A DNA stretch of 64,000 bases, taken from Bryopsis sp. KO-2023. Taxonomy: Eukaryota; Chlorophyta; Ulvophyceae; Bryopsidales; Bryopsidaceae. This document shows, one piece after another, positions 22,810 to 35,929 of this stretch; within the stretch, counting starts at the first letter, position 1, and the number at the start of each line of letters is the position of its first letter. The stretch is from positions 3,782,001 through 3,846,000 of the forward strand of contig BSYQ01000002.1 in assembly GCA_030272585.1 (NCBI GenBank), read 5' to 3'. The position numbers were made by a program, and so were the translations under genes. Below the pieces are notes generated by a model. The model searched no databases and had not been told where the DNA came from. It saw only the letters and a list, made by a program, of their open reading frames with translations.

Positions 22810-23800
22810 ATGTAAATCTTACAAACCATGGAGGCAATTCCAAAATACACTTCCAACTGAAACCGAGAAAAGCAATAGAATACGTCTCCCATCAATCGAC
22901 ACACACTACAGTTGTTTGTGTTTGAAACAGAGTCCCTGTGTCCGACAGCAGCAACTTTGCTTTCAAAATTCAGAAGGGACGCTGGAACAACAAGAAAGGC
23001 AGCGGCTGCAGCTGTTTGCACCATGATGCCACAACCAGGAGGCAACTGTTGGCATGCGGTGCGCTCTGCACCGCTCCAAAAACACAGGCAGCAAGGAAAA
23101 CTGTGAAAGAGAAGAAAACAATTTATCGCTGCGTCATTTTGGATTGTTGACTTTGATAGGAATCATAAATATTGAAGTCATTGCACAGAGGTGCTGAGGA
23201 AGGGGACAGGATCGGATGGAAAGAAGTTGCATCGGAATCTGTTGTCACGCAAAAACGACCGTGGATAAAAAAACAGACTTCTTTGGTTCACCAAGTTTTT
23301 TAATTGTGAGAGAGGAGTTATGTTTGTTTTTGCCCAGCAGCAAAAAATAGGAATAAACTTCGTAGTGGATGACAATGTCCTAAGCAAAGAGGGATTGTAC
23401 TCTTTGACACGACTCTTAAAACTGGCATTGGCTGGACCAAGTACTTGAGAATGACCACCAGATGCGAGGCCTCACAGAATCGGGTTTGCTGATCACTGTT
23501 GAATCAAGACTGAAGTGCTGCATATCTCGAAGATAAACAAAGTTGCTACAGGCAATCCACCAAGCCTTGACAAATGTCTCACATCGCCTCCTGACCACTC
23601 ATCTTCCACCCTTATTGCACAATCCAGAAATCCATATACGCTGTGCACATGTGGAACTCTAGCACTGCTGCCCCCCCCCCTCCCCCCCCCTCAAAAAAAA
23701 TATCATCGGTAATTCGCCGACACTGATTCTCGCCAATGCCTAAAGGTCGGTATGTGAATCCGTTGTTTGTGGTGCGTCCTGACCATCCGGTGCAGCCGAT
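22810..23800. other. No recognisable gene
   Basis: Intergenic-looking DNA downstream of the recombinase gene, with a C-rich tract at about 23671-23690 followed by an A-run. Confidence 0.5.
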
Positions 23801-23805
23801 TGACC

Positions 23806-26800
23806 TTAATCAAAAATAGATATCCACAAATAATTATTTGGACATTTGAAGGTATGGTGTGGAGGTAGTACATCCTCAAATCTTGAGCAAAGTGGAATGA
23901 GGAGGATGTGGTTGCAGTGCTCCCGAAGTTTCGGGCTCAGCTCACCTGGTCTCCTCTTCGTCAGAAAATTAGCAATGGCTGGAAGTCTCTTGCTCGAACG
24001 GGAAGTCATCTGCTTTGAATATTCCTCCCACACCCTTGGAACAACCTCAATACATTTTAGTGCGCAACCAGCGGTGAGACTTGCGAATGATCATAAACTT
24101 CTCATAAAGGTACTCACTTGGACAACCCGAATCTGGAGATTGCATTGTATATGTTCCAAGATTTGAACATGCGCAGCCTCATGGTAACCCCTGATCTCCA
24201 AATCTTTTTTCCCTTCTCCATTTCTAGGATGGGAGGAGTTTTTTGTTGGGGTTCGCTCGAAATAATGATCCCTTCCTCGAACTCGGATGCCAACCTTTGG
24301 AGTGCTAAGATACCCTCACCATAATCTTTGAAAAAAATAAAAAAAATAAAATTGATCAACTATTAATTCGATTTCAATTTAACCGTTTATGATAATAAAT
24401 CTCTTTTTAGGAAGCAACATGATTTCTTTTCAAAATACTCACCCGCCAAATCCTTGTACCGGCCCTCCCAAGTCTGCCACGTCAAGACTCCCTGTTATGA
24501 TTGATTTTGATTGAGGTCGTTAATGTGGTTGAACGGTTAGAGTCGATTGACTGGGTGCTATAAAAGAACGAACGTGGAATTGTAAGACAGTCTGTTTTAT
24601 ATCAAAGAAGGGACTCTGTGAGAATATTACAATTGGTTTCGGAGCTACACCTATCACGAAAACGGAAACAGCTGACCAGCCAGCACAGCAGAAACTACCC
24701 ACGCTCTCAGCTCATCACAGTCGCACAAGAAAGAGAGTGACTTGAGACGACCCACGCAAAAAAGTCGTCACACAAGCGTTATGGACCCCGAACAAAGACA
24801 AGCTATCGTCCCATACGACCGAGCGTCGTCGCCGGATACGGAGTATTCGAGTATCGAGGAAGATGAAGTTCCTCCTGCACAACAATTTGTCGTCAATAAC
24901 GTGCAGAACGTGCAACACATACAAAACGTGGTGCATGTGGATGACCGCGTGCAAGTGGCGGCACTGGTGGAACATGTTGAACAGCGACGAGTCCACGTGG
25001 AACATCATGTCCAAGCCGTGCAGAATCGACAAGGAGAGGTGGAGGCTGGAGTCCACCAAGCTTTCGCTAACGTGGCTGGACTTCGTGAGGATGTTGGTCG
25101 TCATTTCGGCAGGGTCGCGGAGGACTTCGACAACCGACTCGAGATTGTTAACCAGAATCGGCTCGATGATCGGGATTATGCTGAAGGGGTGGCTCGCGAA
25201 AAAGTTCACGCTCTGGAGGAAAGGGTCGGAGACGAGATGCATGGGATACGAGGCGAGATTGAGAAGCTGGTGACTCTCATGACGGAACATGTGTCCAGTT
25301 CCGATGACCGTCATAATGATGTGTGCGAAAGGATGACTGTGTTGAGCGGGGATGTCCAAGGAGTGCAAGAGAGAATGCATACACTGAGTGGAGATGTTCA
25401 GGGAGTACAAGAGAGGATGCACATATTGAGTGGAAATGTCCAAGACATTCAAGAGACAGCTCAGGCTAACAAGGACAGCTTACAGTTTGAATTTCGAACA
25501 GCAAACAAGCAGTTGGTACATCAGATGGGTCGGGATCGACAAACTGCCAAGGACGAGCTGCAATCGTCAATTGCAACATTGGAGCAGCGAATGACTGATC
25601 GTCAGATGATTTTGAAGTCGTCGATTCTCGAATCACAGGAAAAATCACATGAGAGACTGCGAAAGGAAGTGCTGAAGAATCAAGATCGATTGCAAACCCG
25701 AATCGATAAGGTCTGGGAGGATGCATGGGACAATAAGGCCATACCGGATCCGAAAAATCAAGACAATCATCCAGAGGAATTATGGACCGAGGATCGTATC
25801 TTGGCTCTTATCAAGAACCAAATCAAGGCATCATATGTTCCTCCTCCGACAACGATCACAGCATTCCCAATGCAGACAGTTCGAACAACTACTGTGGCCA
25901 GTCCATCAATCCCAATGCCACCACCTCTCATTCCACCAATGTCCAGTGGGTCTCCAAGCAGTATTCACCCACCATCAATTCGAGAAGGAAGTCGAACATC
26001 ACAAATTGCCACTACAACATCAAGCCTGGCAACGTCATCATCACCAATTCAGATGCCGATTCCCATGACGATCCCATTGCCTGTATCGCAACCAGCACCA
26101 CAGGCAGTGTTGGGTGCTGGGGTCGGAATACCACAAGCGGCCGGCGTGTCGAGGCCATTTAATCCATTTGCAGCTCTCGGATCATATGCCAGTGTTGGAC
26201 AACGAAATCCGGGATCGCGGAGGCATCCAGGTGGAAATGGCGGCGATCCGGATGATGATGGACCTGACGATGGCAACGGACGCGGTAGTTCGGGTAATCG
26301 CGGCAGTGGTGGCCCGCCTGGTGGACCAGGTGGCCCCGACGATCCTGACGGAGCAGGGGATGCAGAGGATGGCAATAATCGTCAAGCGCGACGTCTTAAC
26401 AGCGCGTTTCGTTCACTCAAAATCGATGCCCCAAAGGCATTTACGGGGGACTCCAAAGAGATGGCTAGCGAGTGGATTGTCGCGATCACCAGGTGGCTTA
26501 GAGCCCAGCGAATTCCAGAAGAGGATTGGGTTTTGATTTTACCGGCACATCTGGGGGGATCCGCCGCAAAGTGGATGAATGTCGTGGAGCTTCGAATTCA
26601 GCAGGGGATGCGAGTTCCTTGGACTCACTGGCGAGCTTTTGCGACTGAATTACAAGCACAGTTTGAAGCCCTCGCGCCAGGGGAGAAAGCCAGGATTGAA
26701 TTGCGAAATCTCAGACAAGTGACATCGGTGACGGAATATTTGCGACGGTTTCATCAAGCGATCTTCAGGATTCCGGACATGGCACCGTCGGAAATGTATT

Positions 26801-29800
26801 CGGCGTTCGTGTTCGGCCTTAAAGAGGATATTCGAAAGATGGTAATGGCGCAGGCCAATGGGAATTTTCAGACGGCATGTATCATGGCGGAACGTCTGGA
26901 TGGGATATTCTTTATGGCTAATCGCCAGAACAACAGTGGATCAGGAGGTCATCGTGGACGAGGACGGAATCAAACATCGTCCCAGTTGAATTCAGTTACT
27001 ACGGAGACGTCGGATGCACCTGATGTCGTCAATTCCGTTCAGAACTCCTCGAATGGGAGAAGAGATCATGGCCGGGGTGGCGGCCGTGGTGGTTATGGAA
27101 GAGGACGAGGATTTGGCGGCGGAAGGGGACGTGGACGTGGTTTCAACAAACAAGATGCAATATGCATTCTCTGTGGAAAGAAAGGACATTTATTTCGGGA
27201 GTGTTTCAAATTGCCGGCGGCTAAGGCGGCTGTAACCGATTCGAAGTATGGTGTGAAGTGGAAACGATCAAGGGATCGAACAAACGATACAGATGGCGTA
27301 GGTGCAGGGCTGCAGACCGATCACACTGTGCCAGTATCGAAGGAGAATCAGGATGTTCAAAATCGGAACATCAAGCGTGTGAGATGGAAAGACGTCACAC
27401 ATGCAAATGAACAAGTAAAAGACGTCAGCTTAAAAGGAGCAACGTCAACAACAAAGAGTGCACCGGAGACTGGTCATGGGACACAGTCGTCAGACATGAA
27501 TGAATTGTCTACAGAGAAAGATTCAGAGGAATCTGATGATCACAGTCCAGAAAGTCTGGAGGATCAATCAATGAATCAAAAGGAAAAAGAAAAAACTACA
27601 AGTCAGGATGTTGGGAATGCTAATGAATCAACACCCACATCTCTGCAAAGAACAGAGAGTGCTGGCAGCACTACAATCCCTACATCAAGGGAAGCTGAAG
27701 CACCAATTTCATTGTGTCCGATCACAGACACAGACACATCAAGGGGATATCTGTTGGAGATCAGAGTGCAAGGCACAGGGGCCTATGCATGTCTGGATTC
27801 AGGCAGTACAGGAAACTACATATCCCAGGAATGTGCAACCAGATTGAAGTTCTCAATCACATCCAAAACACAGCAGTTGCAAATGGCAGATGGAACAAAA
27901 AGGGATACAGCTGGAATAGTGGAAGGAGTGAAATTCAGATGTGGGAAAATCCAATTTCAAGAAGATCTGCACATCCTACCTCAATTGGGATATGACATCC
28001 TGTTGGGCACACCATTCCTGGCTAAGGAAAATCCCACCATTGATTTTGCATCTGCATCAGTGAAGATACAGAGGAAAGGAAAATGGTATAATCTACCCCT
28101 GAAGCTAAAGCACAATGCAATCAGACATGGGGACAGACATCTACTCCAATCAGCCAACATGCAGTTGTGTTCACTCACCACAATGAATAAGGCCATCAGA
28201 AAGGGAGCTGATGCAGTGATGGTGTTGGTAAATGAACAAGAAAAGCAAGGATCAGGGAAGCAGATGTATGGAAATAAGGAGCCTGATCAAACAAATCCAT
28301 TGAAAAAGTTGATCACAGCAGAGATGCCAGCAGAATTGCAGGAAGTAATCCTGGATTACAGTGATGTATTTCCAGAAGACTTACCATCAGGGATTCCTCC
28401 AGTCAGGCATGATGTGGAGTTTGAAATCAACCTGGAAAAGGATGCTAAGCCCATCAACAAACCCATCTACAGGTTGAGTCCAGCAGAATTGGAGGAGATC
28501 CAGAGACAGATTGGGTACCTGTTGGAACACAAGTTCATTGAGCCAGCAATCTCACCATGGGGGGCACCAGTGCTATTTGCTCCAAAGAAGGATGGGGGAT
28601 TGAGATTCTGTGTAGATTACAGATGGCTAAACTCAGTCACAATCAAAGACAAGTACCCACTGCCTCTACCTGATGAACTCATGGACAGACTGGCTGGAGC
28701 AAAAGTCTTCAGCAAAATAGACTTGAGGCATGGATATTGGCAGGTCCCAATCAAACCTGAGCACAAACATCTGACAACATTCAATACAAGATATGGGGCC
28801 TATGCATGGACAGTCATCCCAATGGGGTTGACAAATGCTCCTGCATTTTTTATGAGAACTATGAATGCATCCTTGTCAGGGCTGAGTGATAAGTGTGCAA
28901 TTTGCTACCTGGATGACATCATCATCTACTCCAAAAACATGCAGGACCACATCAAGCATGTGAAACAAGTGCTGGAAAGGCTCAGAAGGGACAGATTATA
29001 TTCAAAACCAAGCAAGTGTGAATTTGGAGTCCAGGAGCTGGAGTTTGTTGGATTTAAGGTGTCTACCCAGGGGATTTCTCCACTGAACTACAAGGTCAAA
29101 GCAATTGAAGAATATCCAGCACCTACCTCAGTCAAGCAAGTCAGATCCTTCCTGGGGATGATCAGCTACTACAGGAGGTTCATCCAAAATTTTGCACATT
29201 TGGCCAGCCCAATGAATGATCTGGTGAAAAAGGAGGTTCCATGGATCTGGGGACAAGCACAACAACAGTCATTTGAAACATTAAAAGGAGCATTGACCAA
29301 GGCACCAGTTTTGATCTTACCAGACACATCCAAACCATATGTGATGGTGTCTGATGCATCCAATGTGGCTGTGGGAGCTGTCCTAATGCAGGAGAGTGGA
29401 TCTGGATTGAAGCCCATTGCATTCTTAAGTAAGAAACTCACCTCCTCAGAGCAGAATTATGGAGCATATGATAAGGAGATGTATGGTATCTCATATGCAT
29501 TGAGATACTGGAGGCACTATCTCGAAGGGTCAGAACCACCTGTCACAGTATATACAGATCATAAGCCAGCCATTCATTTCATGAAGCAAAAGACATTATC
29601 AAGAACACAAGCCAGATGGATGCGAATGGGATTTTTCCAGTCAATCAACCCAGTATTGACATATCTACCTGGAAAATCAAATGTAGTTGCTGATGCCTTA
29701 TCAAGAAGTTCAACAGAGGAAGAGGATGTTCATGAAAAACAAGTGATGGCAATTACTGAGGTTCAATGGAGTGGTACAGAAGTACAAGAATGGAAAGATG

Positions 29801-32800
29801 CATTGAAAGCTGATGAGGGAACAAACAAAATCATGATCCAGTTGGAGAAAGGACAGAAAGTCACTCACCATCATCTGGATGCTCAAGGATTGCTGATCAA
29901 CAAGGATGTTGATGGACAGGAAAGATTGGTGGTCCCAGTCAGCAAAAGACAACATATTTTGCAAACTCATCATGATGCAAAAATGGCTGGACATCCAGGG
30001 ATTGCAAGGACTACAGAACTCATCAAAAGGAAGTATACCTGGAAGGGATGCAATCAAGTGATCAAAGCATACATCAAATCATGTCCAAAATGCCAAATGA
30101 TGAAAGGATCAAACGAAAAACAAGCTGGATTACTGATGCCATTACCAATACCCTCTCGAAAATGGGATCAAGTGACGACCGATTTGATGACAGACCTCCC
30201 GGAGTCGAATGGATTCACAGCCATTCAAGTCTTCGTCGATCGAATGACGAAATACGCCAAACTCTGTCCATGTACCAAAACAATGGATGCTCGGCAGCAT
30301 GCAGATTTATTTTTCCGAAATGTGTTTCGACATTTTGGGCTTCCGTCCATCCTGATTTCGGACAGGGATCCAAGATTCGTCAGCCAATTTTGGCGAGAGC
30401 TATTCAAACTGGTTGGTTCGGACATCAAGCTCACCAGCGCCTACCATCCGCAAAGTGACGGCCAAAGCGAGATCACAATCAAAACCGTCGAAAATCTGAT
30501 GCGTCCATATGTCGAGGAGCATCCGGAGAACTGGGCGGATCATATCGACGTTCTGGAGTTCGCCTTCAACAATCTGAGGAATGCGAGCACTGGATACAGC
30601 CCATTCTACCTCCTCCATGGCCAGCATCCCATCTCACTGCCGGACGTCAAGCCGACGACGTCTTTACACAGCGTCGAAGAGGATCTCACTCGGATGCAGG
30701 AAATTATGGAGCGCGCACAACACCACTACAAGCTCAGTCAAGCACGAACGAAAGATCAAGCAGACAAACACCGCAGGGAGCTGATTTTTTCGGAGGGCGA
30801 CGAAGTATGCCTTCGGATTTCGCATTTACCTAACACGGTTTACTCGAACATCCCGGCGAAGATTCGAAGAAAGTACGTGGGGCCTCTGCGCGTCAAGGCG
30901 AAAATCTCCGACGTCGCGTATCGCGTGGAGCTTCCGGGGTCGTGGCGAATACATGACGTCTTTCATGTATCGAAGTTGAAAAAATTTCATCGACATGCAG
31001 ATTTCGATCGAGAAGTGATCCCGCCGCCACCGGTGTTAAACGACGAAACAGGAGCTGAGGAATTCGAAGTCGAGGCGATTATCAGAGACAACGGAAAGCA
31101 AGGAAAGCAAAAACGCTTCCTCATAGCCTGGAAAGGCTACCCTCTCCACGAAGCCACGTGGGAGCCACTGGAACATCTGACGAACTGCAATGAAATTCTG
31201 ACAGCGTATCTCGGCCGTCAGACTACGCAAAAGCGCCGTAAATCAAACAGACAGCGGAAGTGAGGGAATCGAGAGTGATGGATTGATGATGGAGTCAGAG
31301 ACGTCCAGGGTTCGAATCCGAGTTGCATGATTGTATGGGCAGTCGTGAAGTGCAGTCGATCGTTATTTTGGATTGGTATCATCAGGTCTTGATTTTCGAA
31401 AGATTTCGCAGGTGCTCAAGGTAGTCATGGGGGGAGAAGTTGTTATGATTGATTTTGATTGAGGTCGTTAATGTGGTTGAACGGTTAGAGTCGATTGACT
31501 GGGTGCTATAAAAGAACGAACGTGGAATTGTAAGACAGTCTGTTTTATATCAAAGAAGGGACTCTGTGAGAATATTACACTCCCCCCACTCCCGGACGAA
31601 TAATCTCGACCCCATCAACCACGACACTATGTGCTGTGGAAGTGCAAGCAGTTTAATTTTAGAAGGGTTGTAGAGATACCAAATTCTTGGAGGTACGAAT
31701 AGTTCAACAAATTCAACTCGTCATCGAACTGAAAGTGATTTTACTGCTTGATGATAAAAAAATCAAAAAATCTCACCCTCTTGGGTTTTTGCAACCGCTT
31801 CAAACTTTTGCCGCTTAGCCTCCCTCCGGAGTGCCTCACGACTCTTATTTTTCTTTGAAACAGGTTGAAATTCTGTATTTTCAAACTGCCTGGGTCCCCC
31901 TTCTCGTGTGCTCAGTTTCAAGTGCGTCAAAATCTCCTTCATGGACTCTGTCATTTCACGTTGTTGTTGAACAAGACCTTCATAAGCTGGAAGAGAACCC
32001 CTCTCCTGTGGAATCGATGATGGACCCTGTTTTAAAAGAATATAGAAAAGTTCTTAGTTGCCCCAGCCCCACCTGCCCCTCCCCCCACCCCGGGGAAATG
32101 AATTTAAAAAAAAAAATTGAGCTCTAACAAGCAATTACTAGGGACAGATGCAACTCCTTTAGCTGAAAATTCCCAGCCCCACCTGCCCCTCCCCCCAACC
32201 CGGGGAAATGAATTCAGAAAACAAAAAGAGTTCTAAAAAGCAATTACTAGGGACAGATGCAAGTCCTTTAGCTGAAAATCAAGTAGCTACGGAAGGCCAA
32301 TGTAATGTAATGTAATGTAATTTTTTTTTTTTTTTTTTTTCATTTGATTCGGACGAGTACATTACCCCCAAGTGGCCGTTCACCATGAGCGCCCTGACTG
32401 CCAGTGCATTCTCTTCCTCCCGATCAATGAAACCAATTCTTGCTGCTTGGAATTTATTTTCAAGGTTTGTTTGAAAAACTCTCCAAGCATCAATCGCGTC
32501 TTTGTTTTTCAGGAAAAAGCTATGCTTCCAAACCTGTAGATTGGGGTATCTACCCATCCAGAATGGTAGATCTTGGCAGAATACTTTCGCCAACAAGTCA
32601 AATGTTTCAGCCACATTTTGGCCTGACAGGCGTATCAAATGATGCTCGCCTTTTTCTGCCAGAGCAGCATTGAACTGTCCAACAGGAGAGCACGCAAAAT
32701 TTAATGCAGGAGAATAGAGAGGAACTGACCAATAGCCCTCATCACATCCAACAGACCAAACCAGCCCGCATCAAAGCCCAAACCAGAACTGGCATGATGT

Positions 32801-35800
32801 CACAATAGAGATATGTAAAACATAATATTGCACAACACTTCACAAAAAGCTTTGCACGGGGAAAAGAATAAAAATAAGGCAGCAAATGATCAACCACAAT
32901 CTGTAGAAAAAATAAGACCGAGAAAACATCAGACCGTCAACTGTAACCTGCTGAATCCGTGGCAATGCCCGTCGAATACTCTTCCAAAGAGTATCGAATG
33001 CCTCAAATGAAGAGGTAAGATTTTCTGCAGCCATCTCCTTTGAATCGAGAGGGTTAACCAAATTTCTGCATATGAAATATGATGCAAAACTCGAGAACCC
33101 CAGTTGCTTTGCAACGGAATCGGCTGAAACTCCATGGGAGTAATTGACCGAGTTCACACTACGGTCATGCCGGGTAACACCGAGTAAATCATCACGCGGC
33201 ATTCCCATATGACGATATTTTGTTGTGGCATCTGCTCTGTTTTGATGGGCACATTTGGAGCTGTACTTTCCAACTGAATCAAGTGCCTTTCTGTTTCCCT
33301 TCCTCCACTCTGAAGGAGACACATGAGAAGAAAGTGCAACATGCGTTTGAATATAAAATGCATATGGACAAGTGTTGTTTTTTTTTGGAAGAAGGTGAAG
33401 GCGGTTGTAGTAGGGAAGAACTCAGCAAAATTCAGCAATTTTTTTTTTTTTGTGCTCTCCCCACCTCCAGCGTCAAGTTTCTTGAATTTGCCACTCTTCA
33501 AAGAATAATAGATTCTCCAATGAGGCAACTTGTCGATCCCTTCCAACGTGCTGACATCTGGCATTGGATCCTCCATACAATAATGAAGAAGAAAAAACCA
33601 CATTGCAAGGGCGGAGAGAGAACACCTAAGAGGGCTCCGATCGCGACCGATATATACACGGTCGCGGTCAGAGCCCTCGTTCGTCTTGTCCCACAACCAA
33701 ATAAACGAAAGGCCCTCCATGTGATGATTTCTGAGGGTTGGGTTTCCGTCGGGATTCAGTTCTTGTCTCCGGTAGATCAGGGGCATCATGTCGCTAAGGA
33801 CCCGGTGTAACGGATCGGACGAGCGCCCGGCGGTCGTTGAATTCATGGTATATGCACTCCATGTTCTCAATGCCGTGGTTTCCCTTGCCAAATTGCCTTC
33901 CGCCCTACAACCGACAATAACTATAGATATCACGTGCGTACATGTTCAGAAATGCAAGCATGTAAATGAAATAAAAGAATAATAATAAATAAATAATATT
34001 TTATGGATCTTGTTGAACTCAGGTAGCAAATCCTAATGCCGTCTTGCATCGCATGAGATCCTACGAGTTTCTGTTGTTTTAGGAAGGCACCTTTCTGCCA
34101 CGGACAGGCTTGGCTTACTTTTTTGTTTTCTGAATTCAATTCCCCGGGCTGGGGGGAGGGGCAGGTGGGGCTGGGAATTTTCTGCTAAAGGGGGTGCATC
34201 TGTCCCTAGTAATTCCTCGTTAGAACTCCTTTTTTTTTTCCTAAATCCAATTGGCCAAGCTGTTTCTTGTGGTATCGAAATTCTGTGGTATTTTCTCACA
34301 TTAACATTTAAGGAACCCCCACGTACTCCAGCCTGAGGTCGAGATTGTGTTCTTCACTTGACAGTAGAATTTTTCTTACCCAAGGATAAAAAAATCACGG
34401 ATCTCGCTGATTTCCTCATTTGTCAAATATCTTGTGAAGTCCCTGGCTGCATCCCTCCGAAGCAAAGAATTTCTTCGATTCTCAGCGGCCTCTCTTTTTC
34501 GCTTTGCAAAATGTACCAAACTGTTTTTTTGTATTCGCTGTTCCGCGGGAGGCGATGCTCCATAGATTAAGATATATTGCACATCCTAAAAAAGAAAAAC
34601 AAATTAAAAATGCACACACTCAGCGACATAATGCAATTCTGTAGGAACAAGTAGGATCACCTGCTGAAAGGAAAAGGCATTTAGCCATCCTTTAAAATTT
34701 GACAGCCCTAGCGACATACGCGCCGCAATCCTCTCGTCCTTGGTGAGCTTCAACTCTTGGAGCATTATGTCCTCAATACCATCGTCAGCTTCAATTCCAG
34801 TCTCCACATCCAGCTCTGACACCCAAGCTCCATTTTCGACACGCCTCAGTCCATGAGATCTCGCCTCTAATTTGCCTATCAGACCTAAGGCGCGACTTGG
34901 CGACATGAGGCAGGCTGGACCCTCCCCCTCTACCATCGGGTCAATTATCGACAGGCCCACTACTGATGTTTGAATTTTTTTAAAGTAGATTTCACGTGTA
35001 GAGGGAGTAGCGTTGGACTGAAATGTCAAAACCGAGTTATCGACCAACTGGTTTATTCGATCTTCTAAACCAAATGTTGTCTCAGTAAGGTACCTATTGT
35101 CGAGAACATCCTCAGCCCTGAGTCCAAATCCTCTACAGAAAACCCGCGTGACCTTTTCTAGATCGATTTCTTTTTTTCTGTATGCAAGACAACTCTTTCT
35201 CAGCTCAGCCCAGCTCATACCAACAAATTTTTCTGTGCGTGGGACATCTAACAGGGCCCAGCGATCCGATGTACCTCCAGCCATGCCCAGCTCTGCCCTC
35301 ATGTCGACAAAACTGTCTTCACGAGGAGCTGGAGGTACATCAGCTCGCTGGTCTGGAGCTTTGTTGCACACGGGTTGAAAATATAAAGACGCTTGCGGAA
35401 GGTCGCCATCCCCGTCCCCAATAGAACTTGGGTTGGGTTCCGTTTTGAAAATCTGATTATATTCTCGCTCCACCCGAACATCCCAACCAAACAACGTGTT
35501 ATAGAGCTCCCTTGGCTTCCTATTTTTTTCCACTCTCAACTTGTATCCGGGAGAATTCACTTCTTTTTCCAGAGTGCTTTTTTTCTTTTCGTGTTTCAAG
35601 TGAACAGAAAACGCTCCTGGAAAATTAGGATAGATCACAACAATACCATCGGATAGAACAGCAATCACTTTGTTCTCCTTTATTGCTGTTGACCGCAGAT
35701 CTTCTGGTGTTTGTATGGAGGAGGAGGAAGAGACTTGAGCTTGGCGAGAAAGAAGAATCCCGGGGAGAATCGCTGAAGCGCCGAGCTTCGTGGCATAACC

Positions 35801-35929
35801 TTGTAGGCGATCTTCGAGCAAAAATCTCAACCTGTTTTCAACCTGTTTTTCAATCTTCAATTCTCCGGGCAACTTCAGGATCTTTTTCGTCCACTCCCTC
35901 CCTAAATCCGCGTATGTCCACCTTATATT
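23806..35929 (-). CDS. Tyrosine recombinase of Crypton/Ndc10/GCR1 type, eight exons
   Basis: Exons in transcription order: 34661-35929, 34380-34585, 33465-33904, 32948-33309, 32366-32674, 31777-32026, 24118-24325, 23806-24079. Every junction has GT-AG and every splice phase agrees, giving about 1105 residues to the stop; more exons may lie upstream. Exon 3 has the box-I-like AGRSSDPLHRVLSD and the KTN segment (WLWDKTNEGSDRDR..CSLSALAMWFF) typical of DUF3504/Ndc10-type proteins. Exon 4 has HQNR, then H in VTRHDR 23 residues after R, then Y 9 residues later, the spacing of active tyrosine recombinases. Exon 5 has FCQDLPFWMGRYPNL, like the QD..L...yP segment of Ndc10-like proteins. The C-terminal exons recall the GCR1_C DNA-binding region. 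It probably binds and recombines DNA in the nucleus. Whether it is a mobile Crypton or a host gene is open; no element ends were found. The last exon may be spliced further at 23949. Confidence 0.75.
24118..24325 (-). CDS. Recombinase exon 7, just beyond the chromovirus-bearing intron
   Basis: Begins after TTTCAAAG and completes a split GAT codon with exon 6 (TQE-D-YGEG), so phases match across the 7451-nt intron 24326-31776. It ends at AA/GTGAGT and is joined to exon 8 across a 38-nt intron (24080-24117), again in phase (SN-LTAG). It encodes ILALQRLASEFEEG, then WRSGVTMRLRMFKSWN. Confidence 0.7.
24488..24492. repeat. Target-site duplication CTCCC, left copy
   Basis: CTCCC directly before the 5' LTR equals CTCCC directly after the 3' LTR at 31580-31584. 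A 5-bp duplication is normal for Ty3/gypsy integration. Confidence 0.9.
24493..31579 (+). mobile_element. Complete Ty3/gypsy chromovirus, 7087 bp, identical LTRs
   Basis: Two 139-bp LTRs without any difference flank one uninterrupted gag-pol ORF, with primer-binding site, polypurine tract and CTCCC target duplication all present. Identical LTRs and an intact ORF mean a very recent insertion and probably an autonomous element. It lies in an intron of the recombinase gene, in opposite orientation. The LTRs are unusually short for the family. Confidence 0.97.
32948..33309 (-). CDS. Recombinase exon 4: catalytic HxxR..H..Y box
   Basis: Joined in phase to exon 3 across a 155-nt intron (33310-33464). 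Residues in order: WRKGNRKALDS, then CAHQNRADATT, then LLGVTRHDRSVNSVNYSHG. In the tyrosine-recombinase family the HxxR arginine, the following H/W and the nucleophilic Y are separated by about 23 and 9 residues, which is what is seen. The exon continues KQLGFSSFASYFICRNLVNP, as Ndc10-like proteins do after the catalytic tyrosine. Confidence 0.75.
34661..35929 (-). CDS. First well-supported exon of the recombinase gene (423 codons, unknown N-terminal region)
   Basis: Opens after TTTTCTATAG at 35930-35939 in phase 0 and ends at CAGCAG/GTGATC. It encodes NIRWTYADLGREW at its start, a helical region with KIEKQVENRLRFLLEDRLQ, and later DRWALLDVPRTEKFVGMSWAEL. No domain is recognised. A likely preceding exon is 36312-36380 (FGQVDPEATRRVPR..), whose donor after TCAAAC fits phase 0, with the C-rich minisatellite in the intron between them. 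Confidence 0.6.
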